Shown here one piece after another: positions 1 through 13,600 of a stretch of 64,000 nt of DNA. Made by a program: the position numbers and the translations under genes. The notes under the pieces were generated by a model, which had not been told where the DNA came from, ran no database searches, and saw only the letters and a list, made by a program, of their open reading frames with translations. Within the stretch, counting starts at the first letter, position 1, and every line of letters starts with the position of its first letter. The stretch is from Proteles cristata cristata (Eukaryota; Chordata; Mammalia; Carnivora; Hyaenidae), in the NCBI GenBank assembly GCA_017311185.1, contig JAESUZ010003391.1, positions 31,680 through 95,679 of the forward strand, read 5' to 3'.

Positions 1-276
1 CAGGAGGGATTAGCATTTGAATCAGAGGACTCAGTAGACTGCCCTCCCCACTCGCGTGCGGGTACCATCCAATCCGTGGAGGACATGAACACAACAAAAG
101 GTGAAGGAGGAATTCACTTCTTTCCCGCCTCACTGCTTGAGCCACAAGATGAGGTTCTCAGGCCTTCAGGCTTGGACTGAATTACACTCTGGCTTTCTTG
201 GGTCTCCCGCTTGCAGACAGCAGACTGGGGGACTTCTCAGGCTCCATAACCACATGAACCAAGTTTTCATAATAAA

Positions 277-337
<61 letters not shown>

Positions 338-893
338 CCTACTGCTTCAAGAACTCTGGAGAACTGACTAAAACACACATAGCCAGTCTACCCAAGTGTG
401 GAAGAGAAAAAAACATCCTAAATGCTTGCAATCCAACCACCCATTTTCCATGACAACTTTCGACTTGTTTATACATTATTTTATCATTTTTTTCATCTCA
501 ATGTACTTTTATTACAATATCACTACAGGCTGATGTTTATAGATTGGTTTACACTGAATGTATTTCAGGTAAGCTGTTCCCTAACAACTTATGGGAAAGC
601 AGAATCATCACGCGGAGAAGCTGCTTACAAATCCCAGCTTTTGCCTATACACCGAGATGCCACTGATAGAATTTTGACAGTCAAGACCTTTAATTCTCAA
701 GAGCCTGGGTACCCTTGACCTTATCTTCTTGACCTTTTCCTTCCCTAATCACGTCTGTACCTGTCTTATTGGGTTCTACAGCACTGTCACTAAACACAAA
801 AATGAAACCTGACCATTTTTTAGTTCCTTTATATACCTAGCACAGAGGCTCGTATGGTAGGGGTTAACCATGTGCTGAAGGAAAAATGAATCT
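1..893. other. Intergenic sequence downstream of SKA1
   Basis: Apart from the TG microsatellite I see no gene, RNA or recognisable repeat. The open frames here are short and unsupported. Confidence 0.6.
279..335. repeat. (TG)28 microsatellite
   Basis: Uninterrupted TG dinucleotide run. It produces spurious Cys-Val and His-Thr open frames on the two strands. Confidence 0.98.
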
Positions 894-1088
894 GGGACAC
901 CTGGGTGGCTCATTCAGTTAAGCGTCCAGCTCTTGATATTGGCTCAAATCATGATCTCATGGTTCACGGGATGAAGACCCACACTGGGCTCTGTGCCGAC
1001 AACATGGAGCCTGCTTGGGATTCTCTCTCTCCCTCTCTCTCTCTGCCTCTCTGTACTCTCTCTCAAAATAAATAAACCTAAAAAAAAA
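894..1088 (+). mobile_element. Carnivore tRNA-Lys SINE (SINEC_Fc type)
   Basis: CACCTGGGTGGCTCATTCAG head with A/B box remnants, CT-rich middle, AATAAA(A)n tail. Confidence 0.92.
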
Positions 1089-1101
1089 GAGAAGAAGAAG
1101 A

Positions 1102-1309
1102 GGAGCACCTGGATGTATCGCTCTGTTAGGTATCTGACTCTTGATCTCAGCTCAGGTCACTATCTCCCTTGGTTTGGGAGACCAAGCCCTATGCCAGGCT
1201 CTGTGCTGACAGCATGAAGGCTGCTTGGGGTTCTATCTCTCCCTCTCTCTACCTTCCCTCTAAAATAAATAAATTTTATTTATTTAAATAAATGGAAACT
1301 TAAAAAAAA
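1102..1309 (+). mobile_element. Carnivore SINE, diverged
   Basis: GCACCTGGATGTATCGCTC head, GGCTCTGTGCTGACAGCATG body, AAATAAATAAA tail; directly follows the tail of the previous SINE. Confidence 0.85.
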
Positions 1310-1366
1310 TAGATCTGGAAAAAATATTCAAAAAAAAAAAGAAAGTGAATTTTAAAATACATATGC

Positions 1367-1663
1367 TTTATTTACTAAAAAGTTTCATTTTTATAGTCAA
1401 GTAGAAAAGAAAATGAGAAAGGCAAAGAAGTTATATATAAAGAAATTACGCATAAGGAAACTATAGGAGTGGCCTCTAGGCCCTACTCTGGACCAGCTAA
1501 AGCTCAGGAGGACTTCAGGTTATAACGTATCGGGTAAGGCCTCCCCCCCGGACCTCTGAGAGCCTCCGGCAGTGTCGTAAGATGTTCAATATCACATGAA
1601 ACCGCTTGTCAGCTTTCAAAGCTGTGAACTCCTTTATGTCCGCTTCCACTATAAAATAATGAC
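1367..1663 (-). CDS. SKA1: SKA1 terminal exon with stop codon and poly(A) signal
   Basis: Coding part 1663-1515, stop TGA at 1517-1515. It encodes the end of the winged helix, including the RHCRRLSEV helix and the [10 protein letters not shown] tail. A minus-strand AATAAA lies at 1372-1367, giving a short 3' UTR of about 150-170 bases. The true cleavage site was not determined. A SINE tail begins just beyond, near 1309. Confidence 0.88.
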
Positions 1664-4600
1664 CTGAAAAATAAAGATATTCATGCTAATTTTCACGAGG
1701 ACAACTTTCAAGATGAGTCTTTAATGAGGTTCAATGTGAATATGAGTAACATTAATCATTTTTACTATCATTAGGCAAACGGAGTGAGAAGCGGTATTCT
1801 TGCTAAAATAATCATTATTCAAGTGCAGTTGCACAATGTTTACAGTAGCATTGTAGAAATGTAGCTATCTGTTAGTATCTTCTGAACAGTAGTTCACTTT
1901 TCAAGAGGGAATATAGTGTAGTGGTTGAGAGAATGAAACCCCCCACAGCTCTGTCCCTTAACTGGCTGACCTTGGGCAAGTATCTTCAGTTTTCTTTGCC
2001 TAATCTGCAAAATGGGAATAAGGGTACATACCTTGTTAAGACGGAAGGACGAACGCTCTCAGTACACCATCTGGCACATGGTAAGTGCTATGTAAGCATG
2101 ACCAACTCTTCTCATTTCTATTCTAATTCTGAAGACACTGGGTATAGTTTCATAATAGACTCTAAAGCCGTGCTCCTCAGCCTCAGAACGACAGGCACTT
2201 CTTTGCTGTGAAAGCTGTTGTACACTGCACTTTAATAGCACCTGTAGTCTCTAGATGCCAGTAGCACTCCCAACCCTGGTTGTAACCACCAAAAATACCT
2301 CCAGAGATGCCAAAAATGTTCCTAAGTGGGAAAACGGCTCCTGGCTGAGAACTACCTCTTTAGACTCAGAATTTTCTAGAATAAGTTGTTTCTCATGAGT
2401 TAGTTACACTCCAAACAGTTGACATGCACACACGGGTATGCTTTCATATTTACCTTTGGTATCCTTTGTTTCTTCATCAATAAATCTGTGATATAGATTT
2501 CTGGCCACGGAATTCATAGACTTCTTTGGCTGATGCAGGATCTTATATTTACTAACTACTGCCTTATTGATTTCTTTAATTACATCATTAATTTGACAAT
2601 ATGTTAAACGGGATTTCATGTACCTGCAAATAAGTATAAGATTAATTTTTTAAAAAATCATTATGCAAAATCATTTTCTCTGAAAAACATTAATGCTGAT
2701 TTTATACAGTAGTAGTGATTAGAACTCTTTATACCAAAAAAAGTACATCAACTTCCAAATAAACCACACATCTCTCAATAGTTAAAAAATTAAAGAGACA
2801 CCACAACACACCAGTTGCTTATCTTCCCTACTCATGTCTAGATACATTAATCTCCATTCTCTACCTACAGAACCAATATTACAATAAGATCTCAAATACT
2901 GATTCAAATGAACTGGTTAATTGCAAGCCAGAGGTTTATTTAAACATTTTTAAATGTTTGTGAGCAAGGGAAAGAAAAATTTCAATATTAACAAAATATA
3001 TAACTCCACCACTCTAGTTTTCTGCAAACTTACCTGCTCTGAGAGAAAAAGAAAAGGGGAGGAGGAGGAGGAAGATGGGCAACAAAGGCCACTACAGAGA
3101 TGGGAATTCCGATTAGGACATAGAGCCGAATGCGCAGGAGAAGGTCTGGGAGTGAGTCGAAAGGCGGAGAGGAGCCAGGGCATAGCTCTGGGGCTCCACC
3201 CCATTGAGCACTGGTCTTTCTCTAAATTCACTCTTCTATTTCCCTCTTCCCCTTGCCATGCTCCCTGTCACCTACAGTCTTAGAATATAAAAACAGGAGA
3301 CCTGATTTCTCCATACGCACCAAAACTAACACCCAATGACCTGCCTCAGTTTTTCCCTTCAAAAAACTGTGGATTCGTTATGTGAAATGCTGCCCTTCTC
3401 TTCTCTCCAATGGGGCAGATTTCTTTCTTTTTTTTAATGTTCATTTATTTTTGAGAGCAAGAGACAGAGCGCAGGTGGGGCAAGGGCAAAGAGAGAAGGA
3501 GGCACAGAATCCAAAACAGGCTCCAGGCTCTGAGCGGTCAGCACAGAGTCCGACACAGGGCTCAAACCCACAAACCACGAGATCATGACCTGAACCAAAG
3601 TTAGACCCTTAACCAACTGAGCCACCCAGGTGCCCCCAAGGGGGCAGATTTCTAACCAAACGTACGTAACATAAAATAATATATGAATATGTTTAAAGGA
3701 AAATGTTCATATTGATTAAAACACATTTTCATTATTCTCTTCTTTTCTAAATTCATTTTTGCCGTTGTTGTTTCTAACCACGATTCCCACAAACTACTGA
3801 TCCCACAAACTATTCCCTCTCCCCAAAGAAATTCCTTTAAATCCTCTGAACTATCACCTTAATTTCCTCAATACTTATCCCCCTCCTCTGCCAATGTTCT
3901 CCACTTTTACTTCATCCTCAGAATTAGCTTTTTAACGATAAATAAATAAAAGCCTCATGCTTGGAATACATTCCTCCTTACCCCAATCTTCCAAGTTCTC
4001 TCTTTCAATAAATATCCCCTCCCGTGAAAAACGAATACTCTGTGGCTAAAATGAACAAGTCAGGAGACAATAGATGCTGGCGAGAATGTGGAGAAACGGG
4101 CACCCTCCTACACTGTTGGTGGGGATGTAAACTGGTGCAGCCCCTCTGGAAAACAGTGTGGAGGTTCCTCAAAAAATGAACAACAGAACTCCCCTATGAC
4201 CCAGCAATAGCACTGCTAGGAATTTACCCAAAGGACACAGGAGTGCAGACGCATGGGAGCACACGTACCCCAATGTTCACAGCAGCACTCTCAACAATAG
4301 CCAAATCATGGAAACGACCTAAATGTCCATCAACTGACAAATGGACCAAGAAGATGTGGTTTATATATACAGTGGGATACTACATGGCCTGAGAAAGAAT
4401 GGAATCTGGCCATTTGTAGCAATGTGGATGTAGCAGGGTGTTATGTAAAGTGAAATAAGAAGGACTGATACCATACGTTTTCACTAATATGTGGAACAGG
4501 AGAAACTTAACAAACAGAGGACCATGGGGGAGGGGAAGGGGAAAAATAGTTAAGGAGAGGGGAGGCAAACCATGAGAGACTCTTAAATATTGAGAACTGA

Positions 4601-7600
4601 GAGTTGATGGGGGTGGGGGAGAGGGAAAAATGGGTGATGGGCATGAAGGAGGGCACTTGGGATGAGCACTGGGTGTTATATGGAAACTAACTTAACAATA
4701 AACTATAAAAGAAAAAAAATACAAAATAAAAATAAAAATGAATACTCTGCGGCACCTGGATGGCTCAGTCAGTTGAGCGTCTGACTATGGCTTAGGTCAT
4801 GATCTCAAAATTTGTGAGTTCGAGCCCCACATTGGGCTCTGTGTTGACAGCATAGTCTGCTTGGATCTTCTGTTTCCTTCTCTCTCTGTCCCTCCCTTGC
4901 TCTCTCTCAAAAATAAACATTAAAAAAAAAAAAAAAGAATACTACGACTATTCTGATTTCCTTCCTTTATCTCTTCATGGAAGCAATTTTTAAAAACCCA
5001 TCTACCCCACTGTTCTCACAGACATTTGGTTTTCCATTTAGCTCAGCTAATGAGCAATAAATATAACAACAAACTAAAAAATGAATAGCACCAAACAGAA
5101 TTATCATGAAAATAAAGCGATCATAAAGAGAAATGACTGACAAAAAAATAGAAATTGAAGAGAACGGTCAGTCTCATTTTGATGACATATAATAAAACTA
5201 TTAACACCCAAGTTTACAAGAATAGGTAACAATGGCAAAATGCTCATGATAAAAAAGAAAGTAAACTGTATTTCCTGTATAAGTACATTGTTGTCATAAT
5301 GATCAGGAGCAACCTATTACATACGTGAAATTAAATAAATATCCGGGTGGCAGAAATACAATGGAGTTATTTTCCTAACATGTATTATTTGTATAATAGA
5401 AACGCAACAATATCAAGCCAAGACATTAAGCAAAGCCCTGGAGTTACAAGAGTTTAAAAACCTGAGTTAGCATGACGGGCTCTCCATTACTGTCTTCTGT
5501 AAAGAGCAAAGATGACCTCCAACCAGGGACATTATCTGGCCTCACTTGCCCCTGTATTCTCCTCAGTGACCCATGGCCCAGAACGAGTGTGGGGCAAAAG
5601 GTAAAAAACAAATGGAAAGCAAACACAACACTTGCTGTTCTAATTCTCAAACCCATACAACACACCGTCCTTAAAAGTACAGCAAAACTGAGGCTACTTC
5701 TAAAACGGAACTGAATAGAGGGGCCCTGGTGGCTCAGCCGGTTAGGCATCCAACTTCGGCTCAGGTCACGATCTCAGAGTTTGTGAGTTCGAGTCCCGCC
5801 TCAGGCTCTGTGCTGATAGCTTGGAGCCTGGAGCCTGCTTCTGCTCTTCCCCCGCTCATGCTCTATCTCTCTCTCCTTCAAAAATAAATAATTAAAATGT
5901 AACTGGATAAATCTCTATCACAAAATGGTCCTGGAACTCAACAGACTGACCCATCGCTAGGTCTCACTATGAAAAGAGATCTGACAACTAAATAAAAAAC
6001 ATGATTTTAAGCATCTTCAAAAGACTTCCTGCATTTTCATAGCACAATGTTAAGACTATTTTAGAAAAGATCAATATTTGAACACAGCAGACTATGAATA
6101 TAATCAAGCTTTATGATTTAAACAATCATGTATGTTGACCATGAAAGAGTTGAATGTTAACATTTATCTTAAATACTTACGCTGGAATGCCGTTAAACTC
6201 ATCAGAAGTTATAAATGGCATTTCTTTAATACTTCTTTGTTCTTTTGGGGGCTTCTTTGTGGGTGCAGGTTCCTCAACTTTGACTGGTTCTTCAGGGTCA
6301 ACATCTGACGCATTAACACTAAGGAACAGAGATGCACAGACGTACAAGTGATTATCAGAATTCCGCAGAATACCAGCAAGTTTTCCCAACTGAAAATACT
6401 CAATAACAAATACAAGATTCATCTTGTGATAATTTTAAAGTCATTTTTTGCTGCCCCTACTTCTATGTTCATGAAGATCTGAATAGTGAAGAGACCACTG
6501 AAAAATTAAGTTCCCAAATCTTCAGTAATAGAATTATATTTACATACCCAAAACATGGTGCATGCAGTACATATGCCAGCCATCTTCACCAGTTATTCCT
6601 CTGGCTCCTCAAAGTCAGTATGTGCAAAGCTGAACTTAACCTCTCAACAGATTCTCTTCCTGACTCCTTGTTTCTAGATGCAGAAGCATCAATCATCTCC
6701 TTCTATTTTTCTAACTTATCCCATTGGTTGCTGGTATCAGTCCCTGCCTGTTGCAGACTCATTTTAGTTGCAAGCAATGAGCATGGAACTCTTGGATTCA
6801 GTCCTGCCCAATTTTTGGAGTCAGTGAGAAGCCCAATATATCTCCTACCCCACTAGCGAAGAGTCTAGAAATAGGCTGTAGCTTCTGGGTTATTTAGCTG
6901 CCAGGGAAGGAACAGAACCGTTTCCAGCTGCAAATGAAGCCATACTGGCTCGACAGCTCCAGAAAAGAAATGGGATACAGGAAAGAGAAGATCGAACCCA
7001 GGAGCCAGTGAAGGGAACCCCAAAAAAGACAGGGAAGTGAGGTCCCAAGATGACAGCAGGGCACCAGACACAGGGCAACCAGGCCTTACTGAGGTGGTAT
7101 GACTGAGGATGGCCATGTTGGCGGCTGTCAAGGTGAAGCCTCCCAATGCTGTGCTCCCATCAACTTCAGTTAACATGAGACTTCACGGTGAGCCTGGCTG
7201 ATTCTTCTCTGTACGTGTCTGTCTTCACCAGGTGCTAAGGAAGCTCATGATTTCTCTTTCATGCCCTGCCGGGAGTATCAGCTGAAAAGAACCATTTCTA
7301 CCTATAGAAAGGTTCTGCTTTGACCTTGGCTAAAAACTGAAACTAAGCCACAGTGAAGTCGGAAGAAGAAACCTCCTCCTATTCTCCGGGCCATATTCCT
7401 GCTGGATACCACCATCCAGCTCACACTACAATCCTGGCGAGTCTCCTATGATGGTCTCTAGTCCTAGCATCCATTCATGACCTTGCCCATGACTTTCTTC
7501 TTGTAGGGAAATCACAGGTAACCCTGACCATGCCAGGTACTCTGCTGAGCTTTTCTTCTGGAGAACTCCAGCCATCAGCAGAAATGTGCCTCTTACCCTA

Positions 7601-10600
7601 TACAGCGAGGCTCGTGCCTTCCTTTAAGTTTTTCTTTTCAAAGTTAAACAGTATATTGTTTATGGAAACACACCCGTAAGAGTGATTATCATAAATGCCA
7701 GGATGACTACCTCTCTGACAGAGGAAGGGTCTGCAGGGGAAGAAGGGTTGTAAGGCACCAGGAATATCCTATTTCTTAATCTGACTGGTACATACACTGA
7801 TGTTTGTTTATTACTCTAATTTGCACAAATAATGCTTTAGTCATTTTTCTGTGTGTGTGTATATACATATATATATTTCAAAAGTTAAAAAATTTTAAGT
7901 TATCCATGGCATGGTTTTTATATACTTGGAACCCTGGAAGAAGAACCCAGAAGCCTAGAGTGGTGGGGGTGGTGGATCCCCCTGCAAAGGCAAAAAACAC
8001 AGGAGCTCTCAAATCACACAGACCAGCGATGATGGGAGATGGCCTGGAGAGCCAGGCGATGAGAACGGAAGAGAGGGCAGGGACAGACAAAATCTTGCAG
8101 AGACAGCAGCCTGGCTGAGGGCTGCAGAGAGCAAGACAGGGTGGAGGCATGGAGTTCCTCCGGCCCGGTGATGGGTGGGAGGCAGCAGGCATGACGGGTG
8201 GTTAACAAGGAACCAGTCGGAACCAGTCGGTTGAGTCTCAGACACGCAGAGTTGAAAAGAATAGCTCATTTATCAAGCTCCCAGCAAGCAATTAAAACAG
8301 CAGTACCAGAGGTGACGTCAAGGCTGGAGCTGGACATCTGAGAGCATTAACAGTGGCGTAAGGTAAGTGTGAGCACCATTTAGCTTTAGGAGACACGCGT
8401 AATTTGAAGTAGGGCAAGCCAGTCAGACGCGGGATGACAAGGAAGCACCGTGGCAGAGCAGAAAAGAATTCCAGAAACAGACAGACAGCGAGATAATATC
8501 TGAAAAGAATCAGGGCTGAAGGGGGGATTTCTTGATGAGTTTCCTAAGTGTGGTAGTGATAGCAGCCCAGAGACCGGCGCAGGGGCTCTGCGGAAAAGGG
8601 GGGCGGGGAGGCGGGGGCACAAGCACATACTGGCGGGGACCACACTGGGGACACAGGCTGGAGGGGGAAAGCAAAGCCAAGTGTTTGGTTCCTTCAGCTG
8701 TTTTTAAGATGGAACATTTATTAATCTTATTTTTACTCTAAACCAGTGGTTCTCAAGGGTCAGGGGAGAGACTGTCCCCCAGAGGACATATGGCAACGTC
8801 TGGAGACATTTCTCGTTGTCACAACGGGGCGGCGACGGTGAGGACGCCACTGACATGTAGTTGGTAGGTAGAGATCAGGGATGCTACTAAACATCACTGT
8901 CCTCAAAATAAAGAATTATCTAAATCAAGAAGGCAACAGAGCCAAGGTTGACAAACTCTGCTCTAAGGGAAAGAAATGAGAAAAAGTAGGGAAAGAGGGG
9001 TGACATCGTCCAGAGGCAGCAGGGTAAGACTGGGGCAGACAAAGAGAAACACTATTTCTACTGTAAGTGACAACACTAACACTAACATAATCACTAACAA
9101 ACCCACAAGTACACGAAAACACAAAAAAGAGCCGAGGTGTTTAAAAGTTTTATACACGCAGACAGCAAGAATAATTACAAACACTTACAAGTTCTGGCTT
9201 ACTATTGCTTGAGGCAAATGGGGAGGAATGTTTTCTTTGAGATGTTCCACATCTTTATAATCCTCTTCGAGAGATTCACAGAGTTCCTAGAATTTAAAAA
9301 AGGGTCCCCAATGAGCGGCTATCCTGCCTGAGTGTGTTTTAAGACATTATAAAGAGCACAAAAGACTCAACCACAATCACAATGACTGGGAGTATTAAGA
9401 AAGCAGAAGAGGGGTGCCTGGGTGGCTTAGTCAGTTAAGCGTCCGACTTTCGATTAGGTCATGATCTCGCGGTTCGTGGGTTCGAGCTCCGCGTCCGGCT
9501 CTGTGCTGACTGCCGGCTCAGAGCCTGGAGCTAGTTTCAGATTCTGTGTCTCCCTCTCTCTCTGACTCTCCCCTGTTCACGCTGTCTCTCTCTCTCTCTC
9601 CTAGAAATAAATAAAAAATATTAAAAAAAAAAAAAAAAGAACGCAGAAGAGGTAGAAGGGCACCAGCCACAACCGTATTTTTTTCACTGCGGCAATACAT
9701 TTTTTAAGAAGACTCTGGTCTCTAGATCTGTTTTTGGATAGCAACATAATTATCTTTCTCTACTGGATTTTTTTTTCCAGAGAATAACTGCTATAATTAC
9801 ATTACAACAGCTAGGGTTGACATTTAACTTCAATCTTGGCAAGCAACGAAAAAATGCATGAAGGATTTAGGTTTGTCATTCCAGTAAATTGCTTTTGTTG
9901 ACTTAACAAGCACTCCCCAGTGTGAGCTGTGCAGCACCATCAGGGTGACAATGCACGCCTGGAACGTACATGCAAGAAGCTACGTGGAACGACCTCCACA
10001 GCTGGCCTACACAATTCTCTAGCTTCATGGAAATTTCCACTGGGTCATGATCACATGGTTTTGTTCTGTGTCATCTTTATTTTACCTTTCACTAGAACTT
10101 GAGGCTATGAACTCACGCAAATGTAGTAAGAAAACTACTCTGTGCTTTCAGAGACCTGTCATCTGATCCTCAATCATAATATGAACAAAAATTCTATGCA
10201 GACTTCACTTCTAAACTTAACATTCCCTAGGCACACACTTAACTCTGGGTACTTCTAGGCAGGTTAGAACTGAAACCAATATTGCCTTCTGTTTTGAATT
10301 TGCAGGACACCTTTCTTTCAAAGAGCCAAATGATGCTCACAGCCACTAATTTCATTTCAACTAATAGGAGAGGTATATTCATGCCCATTCCTATGAAAAA
10401 TCTTCACAGATCTTAAGGATTATGAGGCTGAAAAGGTCCGTAGAGGCCACCTTTTTCACTCCCACTGAACACATCAATGGCTCTCAAAGCTTGAGGCGAC
10501 GATGGACAGACTGAGTATTTTCCCAGAAGTACACTAGCACTTTACTAGCTTCATCAATTAGAAAGCTCATTTGGGGGGTGCCTGGGTGGCTTAGTCAGTT

Positions 10601-13600
10601 AAGCGTCCAACTTTAGCTTAGGTCATGATCTCGCGGTTCGTGGGTTCGAGGCCCGCGTCGGGCTCTGTGCTGACTGCCAGCTCAGAGCCTGGAGCCTGTT
10701 TCAGAGTCTGTGACTCCCTCTCTCTCTGACCCTCCCCTGCTCATGCTGTCTCTCTCTCTCTCTCTAGAAATAAATAAGAAACATTAAAAAAAATTAAAAA
10801 AACAAAAAGAAAGCTCATTTGGAACAAAATGGTGTGTGAATATGGCTCAAGCTTTTTTTTTGAGAATCCTTATATTTTATAGAACAGAAAAATGCAGAAT
10901 GGAAGGAACCTAAGAAATAGTTAAGTAGGATTAATTAATTTCCAAATGAGGCCCCCAAGACCCCAAAAGGTAAGACAGCTTTCTCAGGGTGGCAGAGGGT
11001 GCTATGGGCACCCAAAGTGAGAATCCACATGTCCTCACCCCAGGCCAGGTACTCCTTCCACACCATTCTATCAGATCGTTTGTTTCAATTAAACCTACCA
11101 AGAATTATTTGGGAAATCTTCCTTTTTAGTAAAGTTCAATTTCATTGGCTACCAGTGCGAAGAAAGAAACGCCTGTGGATCTCTGGAGTCATTTATATGA
11201 ATATAATGCAGACGGCACTCTCTACCATTAATAATAATTTACAAAGCTAAGAACCTTTTAGAGTAGCCTTCAGAATTCCCTGGGGATTAGGGAATTTATT
11301 GCCCTTTTGTTTCTTTACTGAAAAAACATTACCTTGAGTGAATGGTTGGTTTGTTCTTGATACTGAATTTCCAATTCCAATTTATTTAGAAGTTCATTTA
11401 CTACAATGATCTCATCTCCTATTTTATCTAATGTAGTCTTCAAGGTAGGTTCCTGACCTATTAATAAACAAAGATAAAATGGCAAATAAAACATAGAAAA
11501 CAATGAACATAACTGTACTCTTTAACTCAATTGTACCCAATTAAACTCTTGGATCAGAGCTTTACTTTAGATACAGATGGTTAGGGGAAGAGAAAGGACT
11601 TGTTTCAGCCCTAGGACCTGTCTCCATGGATAATCTTAAGACCTTTCTAAGCAATTGGTGTTTCTTATTGAGACAGAGAGAGACACAGAATGTGAGCAGG
11701 GGAGGGGCAGAGAGGGAGAATCTGAAGTAGGCTCCAGGCTCTGAGCTGTCAGCACAGAGCCGGAGATGGGGCTCAAACTCACGAACTGTGAGATCATGAC
11801 CTGAGCCAAAGTTGGACACTTAACCGACTGAATGATTCAGGTGCCCCATCATTTCTAAGTAATGAAGGAAGAGAAGGAAGGGAGAGGTAAAGTGTCCCCT
11901 GAGTCTTTTGTTTCTGGCAAATTCCTCCACTATAATAAAAGGCCTAGAAATGCTAGATAAAAGAGACACCATTTTACATGAATAATCAGTCTGGGGTATT
12001 TGAAAGGAACAAACACCAGACATCTGTAAAGTAGCATGCTCTCATATTCCCAACCCCACCTCCTGGCACCTTTCTCTAGCTCCGTAGATTTGAGGATGGG
12101 AAAGCCAGAGTCTCCTCCTCCCTAGAAATAAAAGCAATCCAAAAAAAATTTTTTTAATAGATCAAAAGCACAAAAGAAAAACTATTCTCATAATCAAATC
12201 TTTCCATTTTATTTCTAGTGACCAATGAAATACACATAAACAAAAGTATAATTAGAGAGGCAGGAAAGAAATAAACAAAAGCATAATTTGACCCTATCTG
12301 TATATTATGGAAGCAGAAGAGTGAAATAGCCAGAAGGTCCAAAGCCTAAAGTTAGAGACACCAGTAACTACCTCCTCAAGATTACTATGAAGATAAGTGA
12401 AAAAGTATATGTAAGATGAGTTTGAACACTGTGCCTGGAACCTAGTAAAACATTCAGCAAATGCTAACTCCTACTGATCATCATAGTGACAAGCAACATA
12501 TAATTCTATTTATAGAGCAATGTTAATAGAATATGACAGGTTTGTAACAACTAGAAGAAATTAAGGAGTAAATCCGAGTACTGATGTCTCTATCAAGATT
12601 AATTTCAGGGGGTTAAATAACTAGTTCCGATACACTGGTATCTCCACTAACTTTTAGTTACCTAAATTTGAGGGCCTTGTCTACTGATTTGTAGAAATAT
12701 AATCAACAAGCGAATACACTACTTTTGATAGTAGTAATCTAGTATATTACAGCAGCCAAAAACTGAGTGGCAAACAAATTACTGGGTTCTGTTAAATACC
12801 AAACAGTCAAATTATCCTTCCCACATGCCCATGATGTGACCCAATGTGTACTAATCTAATAGGTCACATTGCTTCAGCCAGGACTCATGTGTTGGTGGGG
12901 TCATTTGAACTCAAGGTTTAATAGTTTCACAGATCTCCAAATTGTGTATGTTTATTCCACAGTAATCATTCCTCTAGAAAGAGATTCTACACAAGGCTAG
13001 TTATTAAAATTCTAGACATCCTGGCACACCTGGTTGGCTCAGTCGGTTAAGCATCTGACTTTGGCTCAGGTGGTGATCTCGCAGTTCATGAGTTTGAGCC
13101 CTGTGTAGGGCTCTGACAGCTCAGAACTTGGAGCCTGCTTCTGACTCTGTGTCTCCCTGTCTCTGCCCCTCCTCTGCTTGTGCTCTCTCTCTCTCTCTCT
13201 CAAAAAGTTTAAAAAAATAATAATAATAAATAAATAATAATTCTAGACATCCTTTTTAAATTTTTCAATAAAAGTGTCATAGAAATAGAAAGAATATTAG
13301 CCTGGGGATGAAGTTACAAAACTGTAGTTCCAACCAACTACCCATGAGCTAGGGGACCAGGCAAGTCACCTGACTTCTGAGAGTCATGTGTGAAATGAGG
13401 GAACTGGAGATGAACCCATACTCCCTACACATTTAACTTTCTACAGAGTATGTGAGTGCCATAAACTGTGTAATAGATGATTCTCCTTTCTTAGGGGTTC
13501 TCAAAAAGAGAACCTCAGTTAAGTGACCAACTCTTGATTTCGGCTCAGGTTATGATCTCATGGTCCTGAGACTTAGCCCTGAGTCAGGCTCCATGCTGAT

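Noticed and set aside
101..378. Frames with (Cys-Val)n and (His-Thr)n
   Set aside because: Translation of the (TG)28 microsatellite.
4043..4739. Possible active L1
   Set aside because: Only the ORF2 C-terminus and 3' UTR are present, with a stop; cannot be autonomous.
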